This document shows positions 16,582-26,823 of a stretch of 64,000 nucleotides of DNA, one piece after another. A model generated the notes under the pieces. The model was not told the origin of the DNA and did no database searches. It was given only the letters and a program-made list of their open reading frames with translations. Positions within the stretch are counted from its first letter, which is position 1; each line of letters begins with the position of its first letter. The stretch lies in NCBI RefSeq assembly GCF_000384035.1, contig NZ_KB913024.1, positions 2,289,584-2,353,583 of the forward strand, given 5' to 3'. Origin of the DNA: Actinopolyspora mortivallis DSM 44261 (GTDB lineage: Bacteria > Actinomycetota > Actinomycetes > Mycobacteriales > Pseudonocardiaceae). Both the position numbers and the translations under genes were made by a program.

Positions 16582-18087
16582 CTATCGCCGCATGAACGGT
16601 GGAATATCCACCTCGTCGTCGTCGCTGTCGTCGTCGTTCTGGTTCCGCGAACGACCGAGCAGCGAACCACCGAGACCGCTGCCGCTGGCCGTGTGTCCCC
16701 CCGTGTTCCTCGGAGGCACTCCACCACCGTGCTGCTCACCGGAGATGGTGGAGCCGTCGGTGCCGATCGGACCGGCAACGTGCTGGGTGGAACGCTGTTC
16801 GGCGGAACCGAACTGGGACTCGGCCTGCTCCGAAGCCGTTCCGGCTGGACGCTCCTCACCGGAACCGGTCGAGGGGGAACGGAAGGCACCGAACGTTCCG
16901 CCACGCTCGGACTCCCCCGTCGGCTGGGCGCCGGCGTTCGCGGCACGGGCTCCCTGCTCGGAGTCAGCGGCTGCCGAGGAGGCGCCGGAGCCGACGGGCT
17001 GGTCGGCCTCCTGCCGGGTGCTTCCCTCCGGTCGCACCGGCTCGGCCTGTCCCTCGACCACCTGCCCCCGGCCCGCGACCGCGTCCTCCGAGTCGGCACG
17101 CGAACCGACCCTGTCCGGATCCAGCTTCTTGTGTGTGGGGGCTCCCGCGTCGAAACCGGCGGCGATCACCGTCACCCGAACCTCGTCGCCGAGCGAGTCG
17201 TCGATCACCGTACCGAAAATGATGTTGGCCTCGGGATGCGCGGACTCCTGTACCAGGGAAGCCGACTCGTTGATCTCGAACAGTCCGAGATCGGAACCGC
17301 CCGCGATGGCCAGCAGCACACCGTGTGCGCCTTCCATGGAAGCCTCCAGCAGCGGCGAGTTGATCGCCTTCTGCGCGGCTTCCACCGCTCTGCCCTCTCC
17401 CCGGGCGGAACCGATGCCCATCAGGGCACTACCCGCGTCCGACATGACGCTCTTCACGTCGGCGAAGTCGAGGTTGATCAGCCCGGGGGTGGTGATCAGG
17501 TCGGTGATGCCCTGGACACCGGAAAGCAGCACCTCGTCCGCGGAACGGAAGGCGTCCATGAGGCTGACGCCGATGTCGCCGAGCTGCAACAGACGATCGT
17601 TCGGGATGACGATCAGCGTGTCGCACTCGTCGCGCAGGTCCTTGATGCCCTGTTCCGCCTGGGTGGCCCTGCGTTTGCCCTCGAAGGAGAACGGACGGGT
17701 GACGACCCCGATCGTCAGAGCCCCCAGTTTGCGTGCCACCGAGGCGATCACCGGAGCACCGCCGGTCCCCGTGCCACCACCCTCACCCGCGGTGACGAAG
17801 ACCATGTCGGCGCCCTTGAGCACCTCCTCGATCTCGTCCTTGTGGTCATCGGCCGCCTGATACCCCACGTCGGGTGCCGCACCCGCGCCGAGTCCGCGCG
17901 TCAGCTCACGGCCGATATCGAGTTTGACGTCGGCATCCGACATCAGGAGGGCCTGGGCGTCGGTGTTCACCGCGATGAACTCGACGCCTTTGAGCCCGAC
18001 CTCGATCATCCGATTCACGGCGTTCACACCGCCGCCACCGATGCCGACGACTTTGATCACCGCGAGATAGTTGTGCGGGGGCGTCAT
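16582..18087 (-). CDS. ftsZ: Cell division GTPase FtsZ
   Basis: The protein has 501 residues. The tubulin-like GTPase carries [15 protein letters not shown], the signature [13 protein letters not shown] and the T7 loop [16 protein letters not shown] long Gly/Ser/Glu-rich disordered linker of about 180 residues leads to the conserved C-terminal tail [12 protein letters not shown], which binds SepF and other partners. It polymerises into the Z-ring. ATG 18087 matches the family N-terminus ([10 protein letters not shown]) and has AGGAAGG nine bases upstream; ATG 18093 is also possible. The linker is longer than in mycobacterial FtsZ. Confidence 0.97.
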   Translation of the reverse strand: MTPPHNYLAVIKVVGIGGGGVNAVNRMIEVGLKGVEFIAVNTDAQALLMSDADVKLDIGRELTRGLGAGAAPDVGYQAADDHKDEIEEVLKGADMVFVTAGEGGGTGTGGAPVIASVARKLGALTIGVVTRPFSFEGKRRATQAEQGIKDLRDECDTLIVIPNDRLLQLGDIGVSLMDAFRSADEVLLSGVQGITDLITTPGLINLDFADVKSVMSDAGSALMGIGSARGEGRAVEAAQKAINSPLLEASMEGAHGVLLAIAGGSDLGLFEINESASLVQESAHPEANIIFGTVIDDSLGDEVRVTVIAAGFDAGAPTHKKLDPDRVGSRADSEDAVAGRGQVVEGQAEPVRPEGSTRQEADQPVGSGASSAAADSEQGARAANAGAQPTGESERGGTFGAFRSPSTGSGEERPAGTASEQAESQFGSAEQRSTQHVAGPIGTDGSTISGEQHGGGVPPRNTGGHTASGSGLGGSLLGRSRNQNDDDSDDDEVDIPPFMRR

Positions 18088-18554
18088 CGTCATCCGCCTT
18101 CCTGGTCGTGGCTGAAGCGCTCGCTGTGGTGGACCTGACGGTCCTGTTCGCGGACGCCGGCTGGCGCCCCATGGTCGTGTCGCCGATCAACGGCTACGGG
18201 GTTGGCTGGCGTCAACCTCGTACGTGATCGGACGTTAGGTACCGCGGTCGGGTCGAGTCCAGCAGGCACGCCGGTGTCGCCCGTCGCGTGTCGTCCGGAG
18301 GTTCCCGCCACGAGTACCCTCCCGGATTCCGGGAAGCGTCCGCTCTCCACCCACGACACCTCGAACGCGTTCATTCCGCCGTATCACGACCACGGTGCAC
18401 ACCGTACCGCGAAGTACCACGCACCGAGCGAAGTCCACCGTGGTCGATGTCCGGTTCGGTCGGATCGTCAGGAACACGAAGGCCACCCGGCACCGCCGAA
18501 GACCGACGGGAGGAGAATCGTACCCGCCACGCACGACAGGGAGGGGAAAGGACC
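18088..18554. promoter_or_regulatory. Divergent region upstream of ftsZ
   Basis: These 467 bases separate ftsZ from the opposite-strand gene at 18555 and should carry the ftsZ promoters. No credible gene is seen; the open frames are shadows. I could not place a convincing promoter. The region ends with the GGAGGGGAAAGG ribosome site of the next gene. Confidence 0.5.
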
Positions 18555-19232
18555 GTGACCGTACGACGGGTCGCGAGCGCGACCTCACCCCGGGGGGAGA
18601 CCGTCCTGCTGCGGCGGGAGAACGGAGCGCTGGAACTGCGGGTGAACGGGGTGTTCGTCATGGACACACTGCACACCGCCAGCGAACGTGAACTCGCCCG
18701 TGTCGCGCTGGAGGCGCCGGCCGCCGCCACGGAGGAGAACCGCTCGCTGACGGTGCTGGTGGGAGGGCTGGGACTGGGTTTCACCCTGCACGAGGTACTG
18801 GCCAACCCTCGCGTGGACAGGGTGCTGGTGGCCGAGCTGGAACCCGCGGTGGTCGAATGGTTCCGACAGGGCTTGGTCCCGGAGCTCGCTCCGGACCGCT
18901 TCGACGAACGGGCGCACCTGGTTTCCGAGGACGTGACCGCCCTGGTCTCCTCCCAGCGGGAGGAGAGCCTGGACGTTGTACTGCTCGACGTGGACAACGG
19001 ACCCGGTTACCTCGTCCACTCCGCGAACTCCACCGTGTACGACGGGTGGTTCCTCGCCGAGTGCCGCGCCACCCTGCGCCCCTCCGGGGCCCTGGCGGTC
19101 TGGTCGGCGGCACCGGCACCGGAACTGTCCGCGACCATGCGGACGGTGTTCGACCGGGTGGACCACCGGGAGATTCCGGTGACACTGGGAACGACGGAGA
19201 CCGAGTACCACCTCTACCTGGGCCACCGGTGA
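18555..19232 (+). CDS. Spermidine-synthase-like SAM-fold protein
   Basis: The protein has 225 residues. The Rossmann-type core is visible: LTVLVGGLGLGFTLHEVLA (nucleotide loop), VLVAELEPAVVEWFRQG (acidic residue after strand 2) and DVVLLDVDNGPGYLVH, then VYDGWFLAECRATLRPSG. This is the spermine/spermidine synthase layout, but no separate polyamine-binding N-terminal domain is clear, so the substrate is unknown. It starts at GTG 18555 behind GGAGGGGAAAGG. It stands alone on the plus strand between ftsQ and ftsZ, against all its neighbours. Confidence 0.8.
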   Translation: MTVRRVASATSPRGETVLLRRENGALELRVNGVFVMDTLHTASERELARVALEAPAAATEENRSLTVLVGGLGLGFTLHEVLANPRVDRVLVAELEPAVVEWFRQGLVPELAPDRFDERAHLVSEDVTALVSSQREESLDVVLLDVDNGPGYLVHSANSTVYDGWFLAECRATLRPSGALAVWSAAPAPELSATMRTVFDRVDHREIPVTLGTTETEYHLYLGHR

Positions 19233-19307
19233 GAGCGACCTTTCGACCGGTGTGCTCCACGTTCGGCTCGACGTCCTCGGTGGACCCGTGGTGCGGACGG
19301 CCCTCGG

Positions 19308-20048
19308 TCACGAGGAGACCGTGGGCAGCTCCGTACTGGTCACGTCGTAGGTGTTTCCCTCCCGAGTGAGCAGGGCGGGAAGTATCGCCGCCTTGAGCGC
19401 CGACTTCTCGGCACCGCCCCACTCGACGGTACGGTCCTCCGTCAGCGACATCCGCACCCCCGCCGAGGGGACGAACTCCACGACCCGCACCTGAGCACGC
19501 ACCCGCTCGTCCAGCGCGGTGAAGGCGGCCACGGCCGCACGCCGCGCCCTCTCCGGGTGTTCCCCGGACAACCGCAGCTCCGGAAGGTCGCCGGGGGGCT
19601 GAGCCGAGCCGGCGAAGGGGACGGCGTCGTCGTCGACCAGGCGGATCCCCTCCGGAGTCCGTTCGAAGAGAAGCGGTTCACGCTCGACGAGACGGATGCT
19701 CACGGTCGAGGGCCACACCAACCGGATCCGCACGGAATCCACTCGGGACAGCTCGTTCAGCCTCCGCCGGATCCCGTCCCGGTCCACCCGCGCCAAGGGT
19801 GTCCCCTGCCCGACGGAGGCCACCTGACGCACGCGGTCGGAACTGAGCGTCTCGGTACCACGCACCTGCACCGAACGAACGCCGAACACCGGGGTGAAGA
19901 AGACGAGCACCGCCGCCACCGTCACCATGCCGAGCAGGACGAGAACGATCCACCGCCCCGCTCGGAACCTCCGCCGCGGTTCCACCTGTCCGCGGCGTCC
20001 CCGGTCACGGGGTCCGCCGGACGACTCCCGCGTCGTCGACTTCCTCAT
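19308..20048 (-). CDS. ftsQ: Cell division protein FtsQ
   Basis: The protein has 246 residues. A basic cytoplasmic N-terminus is followed by one membrane helix (about 32-53) and a POTRA domain starting at FGVRSVQVRG. The FtsQ beta domain (SIRLVEREPLLFE, VRVVEFVPSAGVRMSL) follows. It joins FtsL and its partners at the septum to activate FtsWI. The start overlaps the murC stop by 4 bp (ATGA). The ftsZ gene is 1.2 kb further on rather than adjacent, because of the opposite-strand gene. Confidence 0.93.
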   Translation of the reverse strand: MRKSTTRESSGGPRDRGRRGQVEPRRRFRAGRWIVLVLLGMVTVAAVLVFFTPVFGVRSVQVRGTETLSSDRVRQVASVGQGTPLARVDRDGIRRRLNELSRVDSVRIRLVWPSTVSIRLVEREPLLFERTPEGIRLVDDDAVPFAGSAQPPGDLPELRLSGEHPERARRAAVAAFTALDERVRAQVRVVEFVPSAGVRMSLTEDRTVEWGGAEKSALKAAILPALLTREGNTYDVTSTELPTVSS

Positions 20049-21559
20049 GAGGATTCCGAACCGTCCGGTACGGCGGTGCCCGCCGAACGACTGTCGATCT
20101 CGGCCAGAATCTCCGGGGCGAGCATGGTCACGTCTCCCGCACCCATGGTCAGCACGACGTCCCCCGGCCGAACCAGTCCGGCCACCAGTGGGGCCACTTC
20201 GGTGATCGACGGCTCGTAGTGCACCCGCTCCGCCGGCAGCGGCACGGCATCGGCGATCAACGCCCCGGACACACCCGGCCTGGGCTGTTCCCTGGCCCCG
20301 TAGACGTCGAGCACGACCAGCTCGTCGGCCACGGCCAGTTCCCGCGCGAACTCCTCGGCGAAGGCGGCGGTGCGCGAGAACAGATGGGGTTGGAAGACCA
20401 CCACCATCCTGCCCGAGTCCACCTCGGTGCGGGCAGCGCGCAGCTGAGCCCGCACCTCGGTCGGATGGTGCGCGTAGTCGTCGTAGACCCGGACCCCGTC
20501 GGCCCTGCCCTTGAACTCGAAACGACGACGTACCCCGCCGAAAGCGGCCAACCCCTCCACGAGCCCCTCCAACGGAGCTCCCAGTTCGAGACCGGCCAAC
20601 AGGGCGGCGACCGCGTTGTCGGCCATGTGTTCCCCCGGGACGGAGACCTCCAGCTCCACCGACCGGGGGCGGCCCGCCACCCGCAGTCGCAGTTCCACCG
20701 AACCCCGGCCGTGACCGGAACGGTAAGCGGCGATCAGCGCGTCCGCCTCCCCGGTCACCTCGGTACCGTACCGGCGCACCCGCAGCCCCTGTTGTTCGGC
20801 GCGGTCGGCCAGCAACGCCGCTCCGGGGTCGTCGACACCCGCGATCAGTACACCCCCGGGCTCGACGCGTTCGAGGAACCGCTCGAACACCCCCGTGTAG
20901 GCCTCGGTGTTTCCGTGGTGGTCCAGATGGTCGGCCTCCACATTGGTCACCACCGCCACTTCGGGGGAGAACTCCAGGAAGGACCCGTCACTCTCGTCCG
21001 CCTCGGCGACGAAGACGCCTCCCTCCCCGTGGTGGGCGTTGGCCCCGGAGTCGTTGAGGTCTCCTCCGATGGCGAAGGAGGGATCGAGTTTGCAGTGTTG
21101 CAGGGCGACAGTGAGCATCGAGGTCGTCGAGGTCTTGCCGTGAGTGCCCGTCACGCAGGCGACCCGGTCTCCCCGCATCAACGCGGCGAGTGCCTCAGCT
21201 CTGCCCAGCACGGGAATCCCGCGTTCACGCGCGGCACGCAGCTCGGGGTTGTCCGCGTCGATGGCCGTGGACACGACCACGGCACTCGGTTCCCGCCCGT
21301 GCTGGTCCAGGTTGTCCTCGTGGTGGCCGATGCCGATCAGCGCGCCCTGCGTGCGCAGTGCCAGCACGGTCCGGGAGTCCCGGGCGTCCGATCCGGAGAC
21401 GGACTGCCCCCGGGCCAGCAGGATGCGGGCGATACCGCTCATCCCGGCCCCTCCGATGCCGACCAGATGCACCCGACGGAGCAGTTCCTCCCCGGCCGGG
21501 GAGGACTGTCGTGTCGACGAAGCCCGTTGCGGGTCGTTCTCGGCTGTGTCGCCGTTCAC
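20045..21559 (-). CDS. murC: UDP-N-acetylmuramate-L-alanine ligase
   Basis: The protein has 504 residues. The N-terminal nucleotide domain has [13 protein letters not shown], the ATP loop is [14 protein letters not shown], and the metal-binding [10 protein letters not shown] follows. It adds L-Ala to UDP-MurNAc in the cytoplasm. GTG 21559 overlaps the murG stop by 4 bp, and its own stop overlaps ftsQ. The C-terminal tail after the ligase domain is Ser/Asp-rich. Confidence 0.96.
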   Translation of the reverse strand: MNGDTAENDPQRASSTRQSSPAGEELLRRVHLVGIGGAGMSGIARILLARGQSVSGSDARDSRTVLALRTQGALIGIGHHEDNLDQHGREPSAVVVSTAIDADNPELRAARERGIPVLGRAEALAALMRGDRVACVTGTHGKTSTTSMLTVALQHCKLDPSFAIGGDLNDSGANAHHGEGGVFVAEADESDGSFLEFSPEVAVVTNVEADHLDHHGNTEAYTGVFERFLERVEPGGVLIAGVDDPGAALLADRAEQQGLRVRRYGTEVTGEADALIAAYRSGHGRGSVELRLRVAGRPRSVELEVSVPGEHMADNAVAALLAGLELGAPLEGLVEGLAAFGGVRRRFEFKGRADGVRVYDDYAHHPTEVRAQLRAARTEVDSGRMVVVFQPHLFSRTAAFAEEFARELAVADELVVLDVYGAREQPRPGVSGALIADAVPLPAERVHYEPSITEVAPLVAGLVRPGDVVLTMGAGDVTMLAPEILAEIDSRSAGTAVPDGSESS

Positions 21560-22698
21560 CGCGCGGCCACCTCCAGTACGGTCTCGGCCAACACCCGATC
21601 TGCCTCGCGATGGCCGGTCTCCAGGGTCGCGCGATTCATCCGGGCGAGCACGTCGGGGTCCTTGACCAGCGGAAGGATCTCGTCGACCACCCGTTGTGCG
21701 GTCAGTTCCTCGTCGGTGACCAGTCTGGCGCCTCCCGCACTGACCACCGGTTGGGCGTTCAGCGCCTGCTCACCGTTGCCGTGGGGAAGCGGAACGAAGA
21801 CGGCGGGTAGTCCCACCGCCGAGACCTCGGCCACGGTCATCGCCCCGGAACGACACACGACCAGATCGGCCGCCGCGTAGGCCAGGTCCATCCGTTCCAG
21901 GTACGGGACCGGGACGTACGGGGGAGCACCGGGGACCTGCTGCACCGCCACGGTGTTCTTCGGGCCGTGCGCGTGCAGCACACCCACTCCCGCCCGTCCC
22001 AGCGCGTCGGCCGCCCCGGAGAAGGCGGTGTTCAACGTCTGGGCGCCCTGGGAGCCACCGAAAACGAGGATCGTCGGGGCCTCGGGATGCAGGCCGTAGT
22101 GCGCGCGTGCCCGTGCCCGCAGGGCGGCGCGGTCCAACCCCGTGATCGACTCCCGCAGCGGGATGCCGATGACACGTGCTCCGGGTAATCCGCTGTCCGG
22201 CACCGCGGCCAGCACCCGCGCGGCCAGACGTGCTCCGACCTTGTTGGACAGTCCGGCGCGGGCGTTGGCCTCGTGGACCACGATCGGCACCCGACCACGG
22301 GCCCCCAGGTAGGCCGACAGGGAGACGTAGCCCCCGAAACCGACCACCACGTCGGCGCCCACCCGGTCCAGGACCTCACGGGTGCGACGAACCGAGTCAC
22401 GCACCTTCATCGGCATCCGCAACAGCTCGGCGCTGGCCTTGCGGGGCATCGGGACCGGGGGGACGAGTTCCAGCGGATACCCCCGTTTGGGGACCAGCTC
22501 CGTTTCGAGACCGCGCTCGGTGCCGAGCGCGACCACCCGGGAGTCGGGCCGGAGGCGGCGCACCGTGTCGGCGAGGGCCATGGCCGGTTCGATGTGTCCG
22601 GCAGTGCCACCCCCGGCCACGACGACCGTGGGCCCCTTCCGTTCGGGGTGTGGGGACTCGCCGCCTCCGGCGGGGGAACCCGGCTGTGGTGTGTTCAA
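21556..22698 (-). CDS. murG: MurG lipid II-forming GlcNAc transferase
   Basis: The protein has 380 residues, a GT-B fold. [15 protein letters not shown] and [10 protein letters not shown] lie in the acceptor half; [11 protein letters not shown] and [15 protein letters not shown] lie in the UDP-GlcNAc half. It converts lipid I to lipid II at the inner membrane face. The start is an uncommon TTG at 22698, six bases after a perfect AGGAGG, and no other start has such a site. It follows ftsW after a 139-base gap, the largest internal gap of this stretch. Confidence 0.95.
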   Translation of the reverse strand: MNTPQPGSPAGGGESPHPERKGPTVVVAGGGTAGHIEPAMALADTVRRLRPDSRVVALGTERGLETELVPKRGYPLELVPPVPMPRKASAELLRMPMKVRDSVRRTREVLDRVGADVVVGFGGYVSLSAYLGARGRVPIVVHEANARAGLSNKVGARLAARVLAAVPDSGLPGARVIGIPLRESITGLDRAALRARARAHYGLHPEAPTILVFGGSQGAQTLNTAFSGAADALGRAGVGVLHAHGPKNTVAVQQVPGAPPYVPVPYLERMDLAYAAADLVVCRSGAMTVAEVSAVGLPAVFVPLPHGNGEQALNAQPVVSAGGARLVTDEELTAQRVVDEILPLVKDPDVLARMNRATLETGHREADRVLAETVLEVAAR

Positions 22699-22837
22699 CT
22701 AAGTCCTCCTCGTGTCTCGTGGGACCGCGACGCTCGCCGCTGGTCCTCCGCAACCAGCCCACCTGTTCGGGTGATTCATACGATCATGTCGGGGTGTCGC
22801 ACCCCTCGGACGGACGTTCCGCCCGGAGCCGCTCCGG

Positions 22838-24247
22838 TCACCTGCTCGCGCGGGGCCTCCGTGAGGATCCGGTGTTCGCCCGGTTCCTCCTCGCCCGCGA
22901 GGCTCCCCCTCCGGACTTGCCCGAGGGTTTCTCCGCCGGGGGCACCGTCCGTTTCCCCGCCGGTGGGGACCGTCTGGCGGGAGGGCGGTAGGGAGCGGGC
23001 GTGGGCAGTCTGAGCAGCCTGCCGACCCTACCCGGCCCCAGGGAACGCAAGGCGGCGATGGCCTCCGGTTCGTGCCGGGCGAAGTTCGCCAGCAACCCGA
23101 AAACGATCATCGTCGTCACCACCGAGGTTCCCCCGGAGGAGATCAACGGCAACGGCAGCCCCGTGACGGGCAGCAACCCGACCACATAACCGATGTTGAT
23201 CGCGGCCTGGGCCACCAACCAGGTGGTCAGCGTCGCGGCCACCAGTCTGATCCACGGGTCGGTGTTGCGCGCCGCGATCCGCATCCCCACATAGGCGGTG
23301 ACGCCGAACAGCACGAGCAGGGTCGCACAACCGACGAAACCGAGCTCCTCCCCGACGACCGCGAAGATGAAGTCGTTGTAGGCCTCGGGAAGGTACTGCC
23401 ACTTGGACCAGCCCCGTCCCAGGCCCTCACCGAACATCCCCCCGTCCGCGAGCGCCAGCAGGGCCTGGTTGGCCTGGAATCCCGCCCCCCGCGGGTCGCT
23501 CTGCGGATCGAGGAAGGAAGTCACCCGCCCGATCTGGTAGCCCCCCACGAGAACCAGGGTCACGGCTGCCGTCAGGCCACCGAGCAGGATCGCGCTGAAC
23601 AGCCGCAACGGCGCCCCCGCGAACCACAGCAGCGCGAGCAGTACCACGCCGAGCAGAACCGTCGAGCCGAGATCCGGCTGCATCATCACCAGAGCGAACA
23701 TCAACAGTGCCGCCGGAACCACCGGGACGAGCAGATGACGGTACTGCCCGAGCAACGCCCGTTTGGTGACCAGCACGTGCGCCCCCCAGAGCGCCAGGGC
23801 TATCTTGGCCGGCTCCACCGGCTGGAAGGACAGCGGGCCCAGCACGAGCCAGCTCTGGGCGCCGTTGTCCCTCGCCCCCAGGCTGGTCAGCACGAGCCCG
23901 AGCAGCACCAGGGAAACCAGCAGGAACACGTGGCTGAACCGGCGCAGCATCCACACCGGAACGCGCATGGCCGCATAGCACCCCACCGCCCCCAGCGCAC
24001 AGTGCGCCAGGTGTCTCAGGAAGATGCTGTAGGAGGACCCCGCCTCGCTGAACGACTCCACACTGGAGGCGGAAAGCACCATCACCAGGCCGAACGTGAC
24101 CAACAGCCCGAACACCGCCAACAACAGGTGGAAGGAGGCCAACGGCCTGGTCAACCAGGCGGTGAGCGCCGAGGTCACCCCACGCAGTCCCTCACCGAGC
24201 CCCTGTCTGCCCTGTTCCCTGGCCACGGTGGTCCTTCCGTCCGCCAC
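22838..24247 (-). CDS. ftsW: FtsW, SEDS-family septal peptidoglycan polymerase
   Basis: The protein has 469 residues. About ten membrane segments start near residue 40. SEDS blocks are present: QSWLVLGPLSFQPVEPAK, MMQPDLGSTVLL and ISSGGTSVVTTM. It polymerises lipid II into glycan strands together with the class B PBP FtsI. A basic Pro/Arg-rich cytoplasmic tail of about 75 residues follows the last helix. GTG 24247 is six bases after the murD stop. Confidence 0.95.
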   Translation of the reverse strand: MADGRTTVAREQGRQGLGEGLRGVTSALTAWLTRPLASFHLLLAVFGLLVTFGLVMVLSASSVESFSEAGSSYSIFLRHLAHCALGAVGCYAAMRVPVWMLRRFSHVFLLVSLVLLGLVLTSLGARDNGAQSWLVLGPLSFQPVEPAKIALALWGAHVLVTKRALLGQYRHLLVPVVPAALLMFALVMMQPDLGSTVLLGVVLLALLWFAGAPLRLFSAILLGGLTAAVTLVLVGGYQIGRVTSFLDPQSDPRGAGFQANQALLALADGGMFGEGLGRGWSKWQYLPEAYNDFIFAVVGEELGFVGCATLLVLFGVTAYVGMRIAARNTDPWIRLVAATLTTWLVAQAAINIGYVVGLLPVTGLPLPLISSGGTSVVTTMIVFGLLANFARHEPEAIAALRSLGPGRVGRLLRLPTPAPYRPPARRSPPAGKRTVPPAEKPSGKSGGGASRARRNRANTGSSRRPRASR

Positions 24248-24253
24248 GGGCGA

Positions 24254-25675
24254 TCACTCCCTGGGCCGTTCGGCGGGCCCACTCTCGGGTCCGGCCAGCA
24301 CCGCACGCACGGCAGCGGCGAACTCCCGCCCTCTGTGGGCGTAGTCGGTGTACATGTCCATCGAAGCCGCCGCCGGTGCCAGCACCACGGCGGAATCCGG
24401 TTCGGCCAGCTCCCGCGCCGATCGTACGGCCTCCCCCATGGGATCCTCGTGTTCCGGAGGGATCCTCACCACCGGAACCCCCGGAGCGTGGAGCTCCAGG
24501 GCCTCGGCGATACGCCCGGACTCGGTGCCGATGAGCACCACTCCCAGAAAGCGGGAGGCGTGCACCCGCACCAACTCGTCGACCTCGGCTCCCTTCAGCA
24601 ACCCACCCGCGATCCACACCAACCGGGAGTGGGCACGCAGGGCGGCCGCCGCCGCGTGAGGGTTGGTGGCCTTCGAGTCGTCCACATAGACCACACCGTC
24701 CTCCTCCCCCACGGGAACGGAGCGGTGTTGTCCGGGAGCGAACGCGCGCAGCCCCTCGGCACAGGCCCGGGCGGGCACCCCCCGGCAGCGGGCGAGCGCG
24801 CACGCCACGAGCGCGTTGGAGAGATTGTGCTCACCCACCTGTCGGACGTCGGTCAGCGCGGCGAGCGGCACGGAACCACCCTCTGTCGTCCCCTCCCCCC
24901 CGAAGGCGCGGTCCAGGAGTCGCCCGTCGACGATGCCGAGCTGGCCCTCCGAAGGAGGGCCGAGGGTGACACCGACACCCGCCGCACCGACGTGCTCCCG
25001 CGCGAGACGCGTCGAGGTGGGATCGTCGAGGTTGTACACCGAGACGGTGTTACCCCGGTACACGGCGGACTTGGCCAAACCGTAGGCACGCAGCGAGCCG
25101 TGCCAGTCCAGGTGGTCCTCGGCGAGGTTGAGCACCACCCCCGCGTACGGAGCGAGCGTGTCCGACCAGTGCAGCTGAAAACTCGACAGCTCCACGGCCA
25201 GCACCTCGTGCCCGGCACGTACCGCGTCGACGGCGGGCAGTCCGACGTTGCCGCAGGCGACCGCGTCGATCCCGGCCGCCCGCAGGATCGACTCCAGCAT
25301 CCCCACCGTGGTGGTCTTTCCGTTGGTACCGGTCACGGCGAGCCACTCGGCCGGCTTCTCCCTCGACCTGTCCAGCCGCCAGGCGAGCTCCGTCTCGCCG
25401 ATCACCTCCGTGCCCCTCGCCGCCGCGTTCTCCAGCAACGGGGAGTCCGGACGCCAGCCGGGACTGGTCACCACGAGATCCGTGCCCTCCGGGGGCTCGC
25501 TCAGCGCGGGAAGCAGTCGCGCCCCCGCACGACCCAGCTCCGCCAGCCCGGCCAGCCGCTCCCGCGAGGCGTCGGTGACCGTGACCTCCGCTCCTTCGGC
25601 GAGCAACGCCTCGGCAGCGGACCTGCCGGAAACACCGGCCCCGGCGACCAGCACCCGTCTACCCAGCCTGCTCAA
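24254..25675 (-). CDS. murD: UDP-MurNAc-L-Ala-D-Glu ligase
   Basis: The protein has 473 residues. The N-terminal domain has VLVAGAGVSGRSAA, the ATP site is VTGTNGKTTTVGML, and VLNLAEDHLDWHG and VYVDDSKATNPHA follow. It adds D-Glu to UDP-MurNAc-L-Ala. TTG 25675 is the start that gives the family N-terminus, with a weak GAGG site close by, so start confidence is moderate. It lies between mraY (68 bases upstream) and ftsW (6 bases downstream). Confidence 0.95.
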   Translation of the reverse strand: MSRLGRRVLVAGAGVSGRSAAEALLAEGAEVTVTDASRERLAGLAELGRAGARLLPALSEPPEGTDLVVTSPGWRPDSPLLENAAARGTEVIGETELAWRLDRSREKPAEWLAVTGTNGKTTTVGMLESILRAAGIDAVACGNVGLPAVDAVRAGHEVLAVELSSFQLHWSDTLAPYAGVVLNLAEDHLDWHGSLRAYGLAKSAVYRGNTVSVYNLDDPTSTRLAREHVGAAGVGVTLGPPSEGQLGIVDGRLLDRAFGGEGTTEGGSVPLAALTDVRQVGEHNLSNALVACALARCRGVPARACAEGLRAFAPGQHRSVPVGEEDGVVYVDDSKATNPHAAAAALRAHSRLVWIAGGLLKGAEVDELVRVHASRFLGVVLIGTESGRIAEALELHAPGVPVVRIPPEHEDPMGEAVRSARELAEPDSAVVLAPAAASMDMYTDYAHRGREFAAAVRAVLAGPESGPAERPRE

Positions 25676-25743
25676 TTACCTCACCCACGATTCCCGTGAC
25701 AACCGTGTCACCGCTGCTCGACACGCGACTCCCGTTCCGGAGG

Positions 25744-26823
25744 TCAGCCTCCCCCGGCCAGAGCCAGCCAGTCCGCGTAGAACAGTCCCACTCCGAACAG
25801 ACAGCTGATGGCGGCCAGTATCCAGAACCGGATGATCACCGAGGTCTCGGCCCATCCCGCGAGCTCGAAATGATGGTGGAACGGTGCCATGCGGAACAGC
25901 CGCCTGCGCGAGGTGCGGAACACCACGATCTGCAACACCACCGAGAGGGCCTCGACCACGAACAGCCCGCCGATGACGATCATCAGCAGCTCCGTCCGGG
26001 TGGTCATCGACAGCCCCGCGACCAGACCGCCGATGGCGAGCGAACCGGTGTCGCCCATGAAGATCTTGGCCGGAGCCGCGTTCCACCAGAGGAAGCCGAC
26101 ACAGGACCCCATGGCGGCCGCGGCCACCACCGCGACGTCCAACGGGTCCCGTACCTGGTAACAGGCCGGACCGATGTCGGAGACCAGTTCGCAGGAGTTC
26201 CGGAACTGCCAGAAGGAGATCAGCACGTAGCTGGCCAGCACCATGGCGGCCGTGCCCCCCGCCAGACCGTCCATGCCGTCGGTGAAGTTCACCGCGTTGG
26301 ACCAGCCGCTGATGGCGACGTAGGCGAACACCACGAAGCCGATCACCCCGAAGGACACCACGCTGATGTCCCGGATGAAGGACAGGTTGTCCGAAGCCGG
26401 TGTGAAACCGTTCTCGTCCGGGAAACGTAAGGCCAGGATCGCGAACAGCACCGAGGCCAGCATCTGGCCCACCAGCTTCGCCGTCTTGTTCAGTCCCAGG
26501 TTGCGCCGCTTGCGGATCTTGATGAAGTCGTCCAGGAACCCGACGACACCCAGCATCGTGGTCAGTCCGAGCACCAGCAGGGCGGTGACGCTGGGCAACG
26601 CCTCGGACACCGTCAGGTGCGTGGCCAGGTAACCGGCCCACATGGCGACGAGGATCGCCATCCCACCCATGGTGGGGGTTCCCCGCTTCGCCGAGTGGGA
26701 CTTCTGTACCTCCTCCCGGATCTCCTGACCGAATCCCTGTTTGGAGAACACCCGGATGAGGTAGGGGGTGAAGAGAATGGAGACGACCAGCCCCACGGCT
26801 GCGGCGACGAGGATGCTCTTCAC
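25744..26823 (-). CDS. mraY: Phospho-MurNAc-pentapeptide transferase
   Basis: The protein has 359 residues with about ten membrane helices. Active-site motifs are intact: [36 protein letters not shown] and the histidine cluster FHHHFEL. It makes lipid I by moving phospho-MurNAc-pentapeptide to undecaprenyl phosphate. GTG 26823 overlaps the murF stop by 4 bp; the longer frame upstream is inside murF and was rejected. Confidence 0.96.
   Translation of the reverse strand: MKSILVAAAVGLVVSILFTPYLIRVFSKQGFGQEIREEVQKSHSAKRGTPTMGGMAILVAMWAGYLATHLTVSEALPSVTALLVLGLTTMLGVVGFLDDFIKIRKRRNLGLNKTAKLVGQMLASVLFAILALRFPDENGFTPASDNLSFIRDISVVSFGVIGFVVFAYVAISGWSNAVNFTDGMDGLAGGTAAMVLASYVLISFWQFRNSCELVSDIGPACYQVRDPLDVAVVAAAAMGSCVGFLWWNAAPAKIFMGDTGSLAIGGLVAGLSMTTRTELLMIVIGGLFVVEALSVVLQIVVFRTSRRRLFRMAPFHHHFELAGWAETSVIIRFWILAAISCLFGVGLFYADWLALAGGG

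Noticed and set aside
23072-25699. An 875-codon plus-strand open frame over ftsW and murD
   Set aside because: It is antisense to two well-supported genes and is rich in Arg, Gln, His and Gly, typical of a third-position G+C shadow.
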